Origin: Tubiluchus corallicola | Lineage: Eukaryota; Priapulida; Priapulimorpha; Priapulimorphida; Tubiluchidae | DNA length: 64,000 nucleotides | NCBI GenBank assembly: GCA_030141605.1 | Contig: JAQGDQ010000151.1 | Span: 1 to 64,000, forward strand | Direction: 5' to 3' | Shown here: piece by piece, positions 46,026-57,525 of the stretch | Layout: each line of letters opens with the position of its first letter | How positions within the stretch are numbered: position 1 is the first letter of the stretch | Notes under the pieces: model-generated | The model's input: the letters and a program-made list of their open reading frames with translations, nothing else | What the model was told of the DNA's origin: nothing | Database searches by the model: none | Translations under genes and position numbers: made by a program

Positions 46026-46859
46026 ATGAACAAAAAATTTATAGTAATTTGGCTGACTGCTTGCACTAACTATTTTTGCTTTTTTGGTTGTAGTTGATGA
46101 TACAGCTTGTATCGAGTGATAAATACTAGCCAACAAGCATCAATTTGACATGTACACATCAAGGAATGATCTTTCTTTTCAATATGTCAAATGTCAAGAT
46201 TAAGATTTGTATCTCACAAAGGCCTAGAGCAGATCAGCACAATTACTCCTCTAGGTTTAAAAAAGGTTGCGAAAAATGCAATTTGACTGACTGTAGAAAC
46301 TGTATTATTTAGGATGTTTGCTTTATTTCTAGCAAGGAATTCCTCTTGCACTTTTCACTATCACCAAGAAGTGCATTTTCTGGTCTATAGTTTGGAACTT
46401 TGTGTTATTGACCGTTACTATGACAATGAGAAAAGGTTCAATTTTACATTTGAAATCTGTTTTGGCAACGTAGAACTTTCTTTTCATTCTCACGCTGAGC
46501 TACAACACAGCAATGGAACTAAATACTATGGACAAAAAATTTCAAATTTTCCAAAAGAATATTTTAATCATTACATGGGAAAGGAGTTTACTCACATCTA
46601 CAAGAAGCATGGTATTTTTGCACTAACCATGACACAAAAGTTATATGCTTTTGAATACTGGAAAACTTCTGTAAACGTAACAGTTGCCTGCATAGGAGAA
46701 ACTCATATTGTTGATGCTGGTGGTATCAATAAAGAAAAGGCCAAACAACATCCTTACATTGTTTCCGACGCATTTACGAAGAAGTCGAAGCTGTATGTTT
46801 GTCCTAGTGAGATATCACGATATTACACATGGACTTATGTTGCCTATTTGTGTATTTAA
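46026..46859 (+). pseudogene. REJ-like extracellular protein, copy 1 (truncated)
   Basis: A signal-peptide-like start (MNKKFIVIWLTAC) at 46026 soon hits a stop. The main open frame (46314-46859; the shared part ends near 46829) is clearly paralogous to 47985-48450. Shared blocks include EVHFLVYSLELCVID, YYGQKISNF, GKEFTHIYKKHG, TSVNVTV and CIGETHIVDAGGINKE. Conserved Cys and several N-glycosylation sites fit a secreted or surface protein. A splice-acceptor-like TTTATTTCTAG lies before 46335. Homology with copy 2 stops abruptly after RYYTW at about 46829, and unrelated sequence with a stop follows. Confidence 0.65.
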
Positions 46860-47149
46860 TTTTGAATTGATGAGATTTCTCGTTGAAAAATTTGTGCATT
46901 TGCTATATCTCAACCAGTTGTTCAGAGTCTCACGTGATTATCGCAAGAGCGAAAATCTTTGCAGTGGGCAAAAATATCGGCTAGTTCGATTCTCATTACT
47001 AAGTGTCTGGTGCGACCTAAGCTGGGTTTCTTATTGGCTAGGTAGGCTGTCGAAAAAAACAGGCTTCGACTCAGCTGAAATGGTGCGGCTCTGGGTTCTA
47101 GTCGTGGCACATGGTTTCAAGTTTGTGCGAAATGTTTTGCATGCTTTTT
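46860..47149. other. Spacer between REJ-like copy 1 and the next G/T block
   Basis: No gene was seen. The start marks the breakpoint where the paralogous copies stop being alike. Confidence 0.35.
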
Positions 47150-47565
47150 CAATGCTGCTGTACTAATGACGTTGATGTTGTAGGTGTCATAGTTATCAGC
47201 ATCATAACCCTCATGTTATGCGGTAGGTTTGATATGAAGTGGTATGGTTAGTGTGGTGATTGTGGGGGGACGGTGTATTGTGTTGATTGTAGTGTCGTAG
47301 GTGTGGTATGGTATGGTTGGTTTTGTGCATTGGGGCTGCTGACCAAGTGACCAATAGGTCTTTCGCTGGTCCTCAGCCGCAGTGAAATGTAAAAAATAAT
47401 TATGACGAATTTTAACTGCTATTGAGAAAATAAAATTGAATTGAATTGGTAGTGTGGTGTGGTTGAGGAGGTGCGGGTGTGTGGTATGCACAGAGTGGTA
47501 GAGCGACACGCTGAGGGAGATGTGATGTAGAGTAGTGAGGTGGGTGGGGCATGGTTTGGCCTGGT
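47150..47565. repeat. G/T-rich minisatellite block upstream of REJ-like copy 2
   Basis: It resembles 45575-45935 in order: a degenerate CAT-like stretch, a GATATGAAGTGGTATGG segment, then GTGGTGTGG-type repeats. It ends in TTATGCGCAATTTTTTTGTGGGG. It is interrupted by an unrelated insertion at 47333-47452. Confidence 0.65.
47333..47452 (+). mobile_element. Possible SINE/LINE 3' tail inserted in the G/T block
   Basis: About 120 bp of unrelated sequence interrupts the repeats and ends in AATAAAATTGAATTGAATTG. That repeated ATTGA tail is common at the 3' ends of SINEs and LINEs. The identification rests only on the tail and on the interruption. Confidence 0.35.
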
Positions 47566-47649
47566 TTATGCGCAATTTTTTTGTGGGGTTTGGTTATTTA
47601 CAATAATTATGTGAAGGTTTCTAATGAATACCATCTACAAACCACAAAA

Positions 47650-47826
47650 ATGAGCAAAAAACTAATAGTAATTTGGTTGACTGCTGGCACTTTTTTGCTG
47701 CAATTAGTGGTATTACCTGTATCGAGTGATAAAAACTGGCTAACAGCCAACAATTTGACATGTACCTTTCAAGGAACTGAACATTCTTTTCAATATCTCA
47801 AAATTGATATCTGGATCCCACAAAGC
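47650..47826 (+). CDS. REJ-like copy 2, signal-peptide exon
   Basis: The frame from ATG 47650 gives a good signal peptide (MSKKLIVIWLTAG, then a hydrophobic core LLQLVVLPVSS). It is followed by NWLTANNLTCTFQGTEHSF with a Cys and an N-glycosylation site, and a stop at 47827. A strong donor TTTA|GTAAGA (47866/47867) lies 38 bases past that stop and has the phase needed for the exon at 47941. Another weak in-phase GT is at 47762. So the gene is either spliced at a poor site or carries one in-frame stop. Confidence 0.5.
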
Positions 47827-47940
47827 TAGGGCACATTTATACGAGCTCTCATTTGCTCTAGCTTTAGTAAGAGGTTGGAAAAAATGCAAATTGATTGACT
47901 GTACAAACTATATGAACTTGTCTTCTTTTATTTGTTTTAG

Positions 47941-48809
47941 TTCTAACAAGGAATCCCTCTCGGATTTTTTATTTCAACCAAGAAGTGCATTTTCTGGTCT
48001 ATAGTTTGGAACTTTGTGTTATTGACCAGTACTATGACGATATTTACAACCCTAGGGATATTTGGTTTCAAATCAGCTACGGCGACGGAGAAGATTATTA
48101 TTTTTATCAGAGTGACCTAGAACGCATCAATGAAACAGAATACTATGGACAAAAGATTTCAAATTTTTCAAAAGAATATTTTTCTCATTACATGGGAAAG
48201 GAGTTTACTATTATCTATAAGGAGCATGGTAGTTTCGAACTAACTGTGATACAATACTTTGAAGTTTTCGAATTCTGGAAAACTTCTGTAAACGTAACAG
48301 TTACCTGCATAGGAGAAACTCATATTGTTGATGCTGGTGGTATCAATAAAGAACAGGCCAAACAACACCCTTACATTGTTTCCGACGCATTTACGATGAA
48401 GTCAACGCTGTATGTTTGTTCTAATGTGACATCACGATATTACACATGGAAATTGTATAATATACCTGAAGCTGGACAGAAGCGAATTCCTGTGGTATTG
48501 CAAGACTTTAACATTACCACGAATAACTCTTATATCACAATACCGGAATATACTTTACTACCTGGATTTTACATTGTCAATGTTACCATAACAGTGGAAA
48601 CAGACGTATTACAGGATTCAAGCGGAGACGAGGTAACACTATTTTCAAACGTCTTTTTCATTATGAATAATATCTTATCGTATGTTCATGATGTTACTCC
48701 GCTTACCTACAATACCAACAACTTGTGTAACAGACGTTCGTCTGTTTTACACAAAAGTACCGTTTTACAATATTGTGCTCATCGTCATCTGGTGAACAAA
48801 TACGAATGA
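47941..48809 (+). CDS. REJ-like extracellular domain, copy 2, main exon
   Basis: It follows the acceptor TTTTATTTGTTTTAG. The open frame reads LTRNPSRIFYFNQEVHFL and onward for about 280 residues. The sequence is rich in N-glycosylation sites and Tyr/Phe. Features resembling polycystin-1/receptor-for-egg-jelly (REJ) modules are CIGETHIVDAGGINKE, LYVCSNVTSRYYTWKLY and a beta-strand-like YTLLPGFYIVNVTITVE. No transmembrane segment, GPS motif or channel is visible here. A possible donor GAG|GTAACA lies at about 48630, so the tail after that (to 48809) may be intronic read-through. The family call is by pattern only. Confidence 0.55.
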
Positions 48810-49848
48810 TTATTTAAAAAATTATATGTATATTGTCTTTAGTGGGCTTTATCGTACAGCGTACTACTGCCATCTATCTATACTCTTATATTAATATTCT
48901 TGGTATCTTAATATATTTATATATATATAAGATTCGAGGCTACAGCCCGGACGAGGGCACCATTTGCGGCGATCTATACATCAAACGAAAGGTCTCCATC
49001 TAGTGTCGTGCCATTGATGGTTTATTTTTCGAATTGGGCCCACCGCAAGGAAGGGGAGGCGAAAAACCTCCAAAAATGGCCATTTTTTGGCCATTTTTTG
49101 CAAAAGTTATACGGCTCAGATGTAGAGAACGGGAACGGGCCGAGGGCGGTGCTGGGTATAGATAGATAGCCCGTTCAGCGATGGGTGTCATAGGCCTATT
49201 TAGAATTCGCGAGAGAGCCACGGGGTCCCGCAACGGGCGTTTTTCCGGACCCAACTTGCGATTTTTTCGAAATTTTGACCAAACAGCATGCGGTAAAAAC
49301 GTTCTAGCGTCACCCGGTGGGACTCTCGGAAGGAGATATACGGCTCTTTACAAAGAGGAAGGACAGGGCTACACGATGATGTGGGCTATATTTTAGGACA
49401 GGTCCACCGAGAGGAGTATCGACGAGTTAATTAGATGTTCTATTTTTCGCAATTTTCGCTTAGAAAACTGCTGACGCAAAGGCATTGTTGTGACGTCATC
49501 CATTGTATTCTGTCTATAATCTTATAGCTTTAATTCAGCAAGAAGCTGCTACAGGCTTTGCGTTAGTTAAACAAACTGTAGGCATGATGTTACGGGCTTT
49601 GCGTTATAAATGTGGACTAGGTAGGATGTCGCGTATTATTGATTGTACGTGGTTTTTTACGCAAAATCTTTTGCAGGGCCTTTGCTATTTATTATATTAT
49701 AGCACATAGTTTCAACTTTGTGAAAAATGTTTGGAATGGTTTTGTTGTAATGCTGTGCTGTTGGTGCTTGTGCTATAGGTGTCGTCATCATTGCCACCAC
49801 CATCATCATCATCATCAACATCATGATCACCACGTGAGGTGGTGGATT

Positions 49849-50480
49849 TGATGTGGTGTGGTGGTGGTGTGCTTTGTGTGTTGTGCTATGGATGGTGTGG
49901 TGGGGTGATAGGGTGTGTGGGGTGTGGTGTGGGTAGTGTGGTATGGTGCAGTGTGGTGTGATGTGGTGGAGCATTATGGTGTGGGTGGTGTGGTGTGGTG
50001 TGTGGGTGGTGCGGTGTGGTGCAGTGGTATGGTGTGGTGCAGTGTGGTGTGATGTGGTGGAGTTGTATGGTGTGGGTGGTGTGGTGTGTGTGTGGGTGGT
50101 GCGGTGTGCTGCAGTGGTATGGTGTGGTGTGATGTGGTGGAGTGGTATGGTGTGGGTGGTGTGGTGCAGTGTGGTGTTATGGTGTGGTGCTGTGCGGTGT
50201 GACGTGGTGGAGTATTATGGTGTGGGTGGTGTGATGTGTGGGTGGTGCAGTGGTATTGTGTGGTGCAGTCTGGTGGAGTGGTGTGGTGTGGTGCAGTGTG
50301 GTGTTAGGGTGTGGTGCTGTGCGGTGTGATGTGGTGGAGTATTATGGTGTGGGTGGTGTGTGGGTGGTGCAGTGGTATGGTGTGGTTCAGTGTGGTGTGA
50401 TGTGGTGGAGTGGTATGGTGTGGGTGGTGTGGTGTGTAGGTGGTATGGTGTGGTGCGGTGTGGTGGTATTGTGTGGTGGA
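49849..50480. repeat. G/T-rich minisatellite block 1
   Basis: About 630 bp of degenerate repeats of GTGGTGTGG, GTGGTGCAGTGTGGTG and GATGTGGTGGAGTGGTATGG. The plus strand is G and T with very little C or A. Long open frames exist on both strands (Val/Trp/Cys/Gly-rich one way, His/Thr/Pro-rich the other), which is expected from composition and is not evidence of a gene. A (CAT)n segment (49785-49830) precedes it. Confidence 0.88.
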
Positions 50481-51204
50481 ACGGATCGAGGGAACGGGCC
50501 AAGGGGGCTGCTGGGTATGGATAGATAGCCCGTTCAGCGGTGGGTGTCATAGGCCTATTTAGAATTCGCGAGAGAGCCACGGGGTCCCGCAACGGGCGTT
50601 TTCCCGGACCCAACTTGCGATTTTTTCGAAATTTTGACCAACAGCATGCGGTAAAAACGTTCTAGCGTCGCCCGGTGGGACTCTCGGAAGGAGATATACG
50701 GCTCTTTACAAAGAGGAAGGACAGGGCTACACGATGATGTGGGCTATATTTTAGGACAGGTCCACCGAGAGGAGTATCGACGAGTTAATTAGATGTTCTA
50801 TTTTTCGCAATTTTCGCTTAGAAAACTGCTGACGCAAAGGCATTGTTGTGACGTCATCCTTTGTATTCTGTCTATAATCTTATAGCCTTAATTCAGCAAA
50901 AAGCTGCTACAGGCTTTGCGTTAGTTAAACAAACTGTAGGCATGACTTTACGGGCTTTGCGTTATAAATGTGGACTAGGTAGGATGTCGCGTATTATTGA
51001 TTATACGTGGTTTTTTACGCAAAATCTTTTGCAGGGCCTTTGCTATTTATTATATTATAGCACATAGTTTCAACTTTGTGAAAAATGTTTGGAATGGTTT
51101 TGTTGTAATGCTGTGCTGTTGGTGCTTGTGCTATAGGTGTCGTCATCGTTGCCACCACCATCATCATCATCATCAACATCATGATCACCACGTGAGGTGG
51201 TGGA

Positions 51205-51995
51205 TTTGATGTGGTGTGGTGGTGGTGTGCTTTGTGTGTTGTGCTATGGATGGTGTGGTGGGGTGATAGGGTGTGTGGGGTGTGGTGTGGGTAGTGTGGT
51301 ATGGAGTGGGTGGCGTGGTGTGTGGGTGGGTGGGTGTTGTGGTGCAGTGTGGTGTTATGGTGTGGTGCAGTGTGGTGTGATGTGGTGGAGCATTATGGTG
51401 TGGGTGGTGTGGTGTGGTGTGTGGGTGGTGCGGTGTGGTGCAGTGGTATGGTGTGGTGGAGTTGTATGGTGTGGGTGGTGTGGTGTGTGTGTGGGTGGTG
51501 CGGTGTGCTGCAGTGGTATGGTGTGGTGTGATGTGGTGGAGTGGTATGGTGTGGGTGGTGTGGTGCAGTGTGGTGTTATGGTGTGGTGCTGTGCGGTGTG
51601 ATGTGGTGGAGTATTATGGTGTGGGTGGTGTGGTGTGTGGGTGGTGCAGTGGTATTGTGTGGTGCAGTCTGGTGGAGTGGTATGGTGTGGGTGGTGTGGT
51701 GTGGTGCAGTGTGGTGTTAGGGTGTGGTGTGGTGCAGTGTGGTGTTAGGGTGTGGTGTGGTGGAGTATTATGGTGTGGGTGGTGTGGTGTGGTGTATGGG
51801 TGGTGCAGTGGTATGGTGTGGTGCAGTGTGGTGTGGTGGAGTGGTATGGTGTGGGTGGTGTGGTGTGTAGGTGGTATGGTGTGGTGCAGTGTGGTGGTAT
51901 TGTGTGGTGCGATGAGGTGGAGTGGTATGGTGTGGTGCAGTGTGGTGTGATGAGGTGGAGTGGTGTGGTGTGGGTTGTGTGTTGATTTGTGCACA
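51205..51995. repeat. G/T-rich minisatellite block 2
   Basis: About 790 bp, closely related to 49849-50480 with internal duplications and deletions. It is preceded by the same (CAT)n segment (51145-51190). It ends in TTTGTGCACAAAATTCTTTTTGTGGGG and then a new satellite unit at 52021. Confidence 0.88.
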
Positions 51996-54587
51996 AAATT
52001 CTTTTTGTGGGGTTTGGCTAGTCTCTTATATTAATATTCTTGGTATCTTAATATATTTATTTATATATAAGATTCGAGGCTACAGCCCGGACGAGGGCAC
52101 CATTTGCGGCGATCTATATATCAAAAGAAAGGTCTCGATCTAGTGTCGTCTCATTGGGGGTTTATTTTTCGAATGGGGCCCACCGCGAGGAACGGGGGGG
52201 GGGCGAAAAACCTCCAAAAATGGCCATTTTTCGGCCGTTTTTTGCAAAAGTTATACGCCTGAGATGTAGAGAACGGGAACGGGCCGAGGGCGGTGCTGGG
52301 TATAGATAGATAGCCCGTTCAGCGATGGGTGTCATAGGCCTATTTAGAGTTCCCGAGAGGGCCACGGCGCCCCGCAACGGGCGTTTTCCCGGACCCAACT
52401 CGCGATTTTTTGGAAATTTTGATCAAACAGCATGCGGAAAAAACGTTCTAGCGGCGCCCGGTGGGACTCTCGAAAGGAGATATATAGCTCTTTAGAAAGA
52501 GGAAGAATGGGGCTACACGATGATGTGGGTTATATTTTAGGATAGGTCCACCGAGAGGAGTACTTGCGAGTTAATTAGATGTTCTATTTTCGGCAATTTT
52601 CACTTAGAAAATTGCTGACGCAAAGGCATTGTTGTGACGTCATCCATTGTACTCTACTCTGCTTATAACTTTAATTCAGCAAAAAGCTGCAGGCTTTGCG
52701 TTAGTTAAACAAACAGTAGGCAGGATATTACGGGCTTTGTGTTATAAATGAGGACTAGGTAGGATGTTCGCGTATTATTGATTACACGTGTATTTATACG
52801 CAAAATCTTTTGCGGGGCCTTTGCTAGTCTCTTATATTAATATTCTTGGTATATTATATATATATATATATATAAGATTCGAGGCTACAGCCCGGACGAG
52901 GGCACCATTTGCGGCGATCTATACATCAAACGAAAGGTCTCGATCTAGTGTCGTGCCATTGATGGTTTATTTTTCGAATCGGGCCCACCGGGAGGAGGGG
53001 GGGGCGAAAAACCTCCAAAAATGGCCCTTTTTCGGCCGTTTTTTGCAAAAGTTATACGGCTGAGATGTAGAGAACGGGAATGGGCCGAGGGTGGTGCTGG
53101 GTATGGATAGATAGCCCGTTCAGCGGTGGGTGTAGTAGGCATATTTAGAGTTCCCGAGAGGGCCACGGCGCCCCGCAACGGGCGTTTTCCCGGACCCAAC
53201 TCGCGATTTTTTGGAAATTTTGATCAAACAGCATGCGGAAAAAACGTTCTAGCGGCGCCCGGTGGGACTCTCGGAAGGAGATATGGGGCTCTTTAGAAAG
53301 AGGAAGGATGGGGCTACACGATGATGTGGGTTATATTTTAGGATAGGTCCACCGAGAGGAGTACTTGCGAGTTAATTAGATGTTCTATTTTCGGCAATTT
53401 TCACTTAGAAAATTGCTGACGCAAAGGCATTGTTGTGACGTCATCCATTGTACTCTACTCTGCTTATAACTTTAATTCAGCAAAAAGCTGCAGGCTTTGC
53501 GTTAGTTAAACAAACAGTAGGCAGGATATTACGGGCTTTGTGTTATAAATGAGGACTAGGTAGGATGTTCGCGTATTATTGATTACACGTGTATTTATAC
53601 GCAAAATCTTTTGCGGGGCCTTTGCTAGTCTCTTATATTAATATTCTTGGTATATATATTTATTTATTTATATATATATAAGATTCGAGGCTACAGCCCG
53701 GACGAGGGCACCATTTGCGGCGATCTATATATCAAAAGAAAAGTCTCGACCTAGTGTCGTCTCATTGGGGGTTTATTTTTCCAATCGGGCCCACCGGGAG
53801 GAACGGGGGGGGGCGAAAAACCTCAAAAAATGGCCCTTTTTCGGCCGTTTTTTGCAAAAGTTATACGGCTGAGATGTGGAGAACGGGAATGGGCCGAGGG
53901 TGATGCTGCGTATGGATAGATAGCCCGTTCAGCGGTGGGTGTAGTAGGCATATTTAGAATTCCCGAGAGGGCCACGGCGTCCCGTAACAGGCGTTTTCCC
54001 GGACCCAAGTCGAGATTTTTTTCGAAATTTTGACCAAACAGCCTGCGGAAAAAACGTTCTAGCGGCGCCCGGTGGGACTCTCGGAAGGAGATATATTGCT
54101 CTTTAGAAAGAGGAAGAACGGGGCTACACGATGATGTGGGCTATATGTTAGGGCAGGTCCACCGAGAGGAGTACCGATGAGTTAATTAGATGTTCTATTT
54201 TCGACAATTTTTGCTTAGAAAACTGTGGTGATGCATTCCATTGTGCTGACGTCATCCATTATTGCTTTTGGCTTTAATTCAGCAAAAAGCTGCTTTGCGT
54301 TAGTTAAACATACAGTAGGCACGAGTACAGGTTTTGCGTTAGGTAAGTAGGCAGGATGTTACGGGCTTTGTGTTATAAATGAGGATTAGGTAGAATGTTC
54401 GCGTATTATTGATTACACGTGTATTTATACACAAAATCTTTTGCGGGTCCTTTGCCATCCCTTATATTAATATTCTTGGTATATATATTTATTTATTTAT
54501 ATATATATATAAGATTCGAGGCTACAGCCCGGACGAGGGCACCATTTGCGGCGATCTATACATCAAACGAAAGGTCTCGATCTAGTA

Positions 54588-55309
54588 ACTATTATTTTAC
54601 ATAAAGCTGCGCTCTAGTGCATAGCTTGTTTAAAACCTAGAATGAAGGCTTATTTTAGCACACAGAGACATCGTGTGTTTAGTGCACAGAACTAATTAGG
54701 TAATTAGGTTTTACAAAAATTTTTGTTTGAGTTGTCACGAACCCCGTCCTTTTAAGTTTAATAAAATTAATTGTAGCCCTTTTAGTGTAAAATCCAATAT
54801 CCAATGAACGCTTGACAGCTTTATTCAAAAACTGGTGGGATACGTCTTTTATGGTGAAACTGTCTCTTGTAAATGAGTCATCAATTTTCTCTAACTGTGG
54901 CATTGAATCTGAACTTATTTCTGAGGTTCCTTATTGGCCTGGTACTATTTGTGTTGGCCTTGATCTATTTGAATCACTAAGGCTGTCGGACTGGAACTTT
55001 GGTTCAAAAACTAATTCTGGTTCTTGTAAACATTCTTATGGTGGTTTTGTATTTTCTCTATCTAACATTCCAGAATTATCGTGATCTATTTCTGAATTTT
55101 GTGGTATGAGGAGTGGAATGATGAAGTATCACTTTGACTAATATCACCTGTAGGTTCGGGTATGTATTGGAGCGTAGGTTTGCATTTTGATTTATTATGC
55201 TTGTCACGAAATAGGGGGATACCCCATTCTTCAGATAGCACATAAACAATCGGGATAAACAATTTTAAATTTTCCGGTCATGTTGTGGACCATTCTGAAA
55301 CTCATTAGT
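54588..55309. other. Non-coding stretch after the satellite array
   Basis: The array stops abruptly at TCGATCTAGTA. Open frames on both strands around 54680-55085 are not recognised. They could be the extreme 3' part of the minus-strand Ty3 remnant that follows. Confidence 0.35.
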
Positions 55310-57134
55310 TAGTTTATTAGTTATAATAAAGTAAGGGGCCACGGTCTTTGCAACTTCATGGCTTCTTTTTCGTTGCGACTCGTTTTTTGAAGAAAAACAG
55401 GATCTCGTACTTTAAAATGTGAGATGTGCGTTTTCTTGTCTTAATGTTACTTATATGCAAGACAGTTTTTATGAACTAATTCCTCCAATTTTACCGGGTC
55501 CGTTCCGTAGTAGTTAGACCGTAGAATTAAAATATTATCTAAAGGTAGATCTGGGTGTCTTTTATAACATAAAAAGAGTGGAGTTTGCCCTGATACTGTA
55601 CTAGAAACGGTCCGCAAGGCATATAGATCATGTGGTATACTTAACCCAATCAGTTGATTTTTGCTGACATACGTAAGCCAATTGTTGTATTATAGACCAG
55701 GTAGTGCGTTCAACTTGGCCTTGGCTATGCAAATGATACGATTTCCGAATACCTGAGCCACTGAAAATTCTTTTAATAAGGACTTTAATAATTAATTATA
55801 AAATTGACTACCTTGGTCACTAAAAAAAATTTTACTGCCGTCATATCTTGCAAAATAATATTGGCAACAGTTCTGGCCAATTTGTCACTTAATGGAAAAG
55901 CTTCTATCTATAACAAATTTTTATATCCAGGCTGCCTTTCTGTAGAACTAAGATATCTAAACATACATGTTCAAATGACTTTGTAGCCAATAACGTTCCT
56001 TAAGGCGCTCATACGTCCACTTTGCAGAAGCATTGCCTGCAAATTTACTGTGAAAACCCCCAGTTAAAAGCAGGCAGAAGTGGCCAGACAAAAATTTTCC
56101 TGCTCTAGATCGATAGGATTGTGTTCTAACTTGTGTAAAGGTCCAAGGTCATCAATGTAAAATTTCTCTAATAATTCCTTTTCCTGCATCACAGTAGTAG
56201 TGGAGTTGAATAATGAATTATTTTAGCTAATTTAAGGTTTCCGAATTGCCATTGTTCGACAGTTGTTAAGTCTAAGGGTGGGGCTTCAAATTGATCTGGA
56301 GTATCCTTTTCTGGATCTGATTCCTCCTCAGCTTGAATGACTAAGTGGTCTAATGGATCCTTTTGATGAGTATATGTTGGCTTTGGAGCTGAAATGGTCT
56401 CCGTTATGCGCCAGTTTAATAGCGGATCCGTGCCTGTCCATATATTTTCCTCTATAGGTTTTACATCTCCAGTTGTATGGTATGTGAGTGCTTCTGTAGT
56501 TCCAGTTTGTTTTAAGCGGATGGGCATAACATGAATAACTTCTTTAGAGTTCCTGTTCTCTTTATAATTTAAAGTGTGTAAACTAATTTCAGATAAAATT
56601 TCCATATTTTTAAGTCCCTTTCTTAGTTCAAATGGGGTTTTTTGATCAATTAAACATTAATATTTTTGTTTCATATGTTTTACAAACTGACGTTAAAAGT
56701 CTCTAAATGATATGGAAATACTTCCTACATCTGGAAAGTCTGGAAGTCGACTTAGACAATCAGCTGCAATGTTATTTATGCCCATTTGGTAATAGGTGTT
56801 TATGTTATATTGTAATAATCCTACAACCCATCTCAAAAGTAGCTGATTTCTCAGCCTAGCCGTTGTAAAAAGACAAATTAAAGGGGCATGATCGGTATAA
56901 AGGTTTATATTAGGAGCATGATATAAGTATGTCTTAAATTTCATAAAACTAGCTACTATGACGTACCCCCTTTTTAAAAGTGGGCCACAACCATTGGGAA
57001 TGATTCAATGTTTCTAGCATATCTTTTGGCATGACATTTGGGTCTAATGCGATCGTCTCAGAATTGGTATCATAGCAGATATAATGAGATGTACTCGGGC
57101 TTCTTATCACTATGCAATAAAAAATGTAAGGCAT
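55310..57134 (-). mobile_element. Ty3/gypsy pol remnant on the minus strand
   Basis: Reading downward from 56944, an RNase H end (KFKTYLYHAPNINLYTDHAPL, LLRWVVGLLQYNINTYY, NNIAADCLSRLPDFPD) is followed by a linker frame (56605-56189). Integrase pieces follow over several frames: a YERLKERYWLQSHLN segment near 56000, IFFSDQGSQF near 55835 with a catalytic Asp, SQGQVERTTWSIIQQLAYV near 55710 with the Glu, a TPLFLCYKRHPDLPLD segment near 55570, and an FKVRDPVFLQKTSRN tail near 55410. Stops and shifts are frequent. The frame at 57134-56949 is open but was not recognised. LTRs were not found. Confidence 0.68.
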
Positions 57135-57280
57135 AATTGTAACAACCTTTGCAGAGAGAAAATAGCTAAAATAGCTAAGACCATATTGCTAACAACAGAT
57201 ATAGAAATCTGTTCAAAGCAGTCGATTTAATTAAAGGAAAAGCAAAAAATGTCACAAATGCTGTAGAAAATTAAGTTCGC

Positions 57281-57308
57281 CAGTAGTAGTAGTAGCAGCA
57301 GCAGCAGT
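57281..57308. repeat. AGT/AGC trinucleotide microsatellite
   Basis: A short run of (AGT)n followed by (AGC)n lies near the end of the non-coding stretch between the Ty3 remnant and the LINE. Confidence 0.7.
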
Positions 57309-57525
57309 TGACCATTTATTTAGACAATATTCAACATAAACTATTACGCATACAATGTGACAATTTGTCGAGGAGATTGCCACACCTCTAAGGTTGCAGA
57401 CATGGCAGCCACCGGAAAAACAGAATACTCTACAAGAGTTACACATATAAAAGTTACCATTACGAGAGTTATCATGCTAAGTTACATTAATGTAGTTGGC
57501 ATACATAGCAGTCAGGCAGATTACA

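Larger units (their letters stand above)
48882..54587. repeat. Tandem satellite array, ~0.8-kb units, with G/T-rich expansions
   Basis: Six units begin with CTTATATTAATATTCTTGGTAT, an AT dinucleotide stretch and AAGATTCGAGGCTACAGCCC. Unit 1 is 48882-49860, unit 2 (5' truncated) 50482-51205, unit 3 52021-52826, unit 4 52827-53627, unit 5 53628-54456 and unit 6 (partial) 54457-54587. Units 3-5 repeat at about 800-830 bp. Units 1 and 2 are followed by long G/T-rich blocks. Units share GGGCCCACCG, AAACCTCCAAAAATGGCC, AGCCCGTTCAGCG, CGGTGGGACTCTCG and GGTCCACCGAGAGGAGTA. An open frame of about 60-85 codons recurs on the minus strand in most units but is probably incidental. No rRNA or snRNA gene was recognised in the unit. 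Confidence 0.88.

Noticed and set aside
49849-51995. Long open frames in the G/T-rich blocks (Val/Trp/Gly-rich on plus, His/Thr/Pro-rich on minus)
   Set aside because: They arise from a low-complexity repeat that lacks stop codons in several frames. The frames differ between blocks and have no protein-like composition.
49849-51995. Regularly repeated blocks suggesting a CRISPR-like array
   Set aside because: The units are degenerate minisatellite with no constant repeat/spacer pattern, and the DNA is eukaryotic.
49000-54008. Recurring minus-strand frame of 60-85 codons in most satellite units
   Set aside because: It is present because the DNA unit repeats. Amino acids change freely, lengths vary and one copy is cut by a stop, so I do not list it as a gene.
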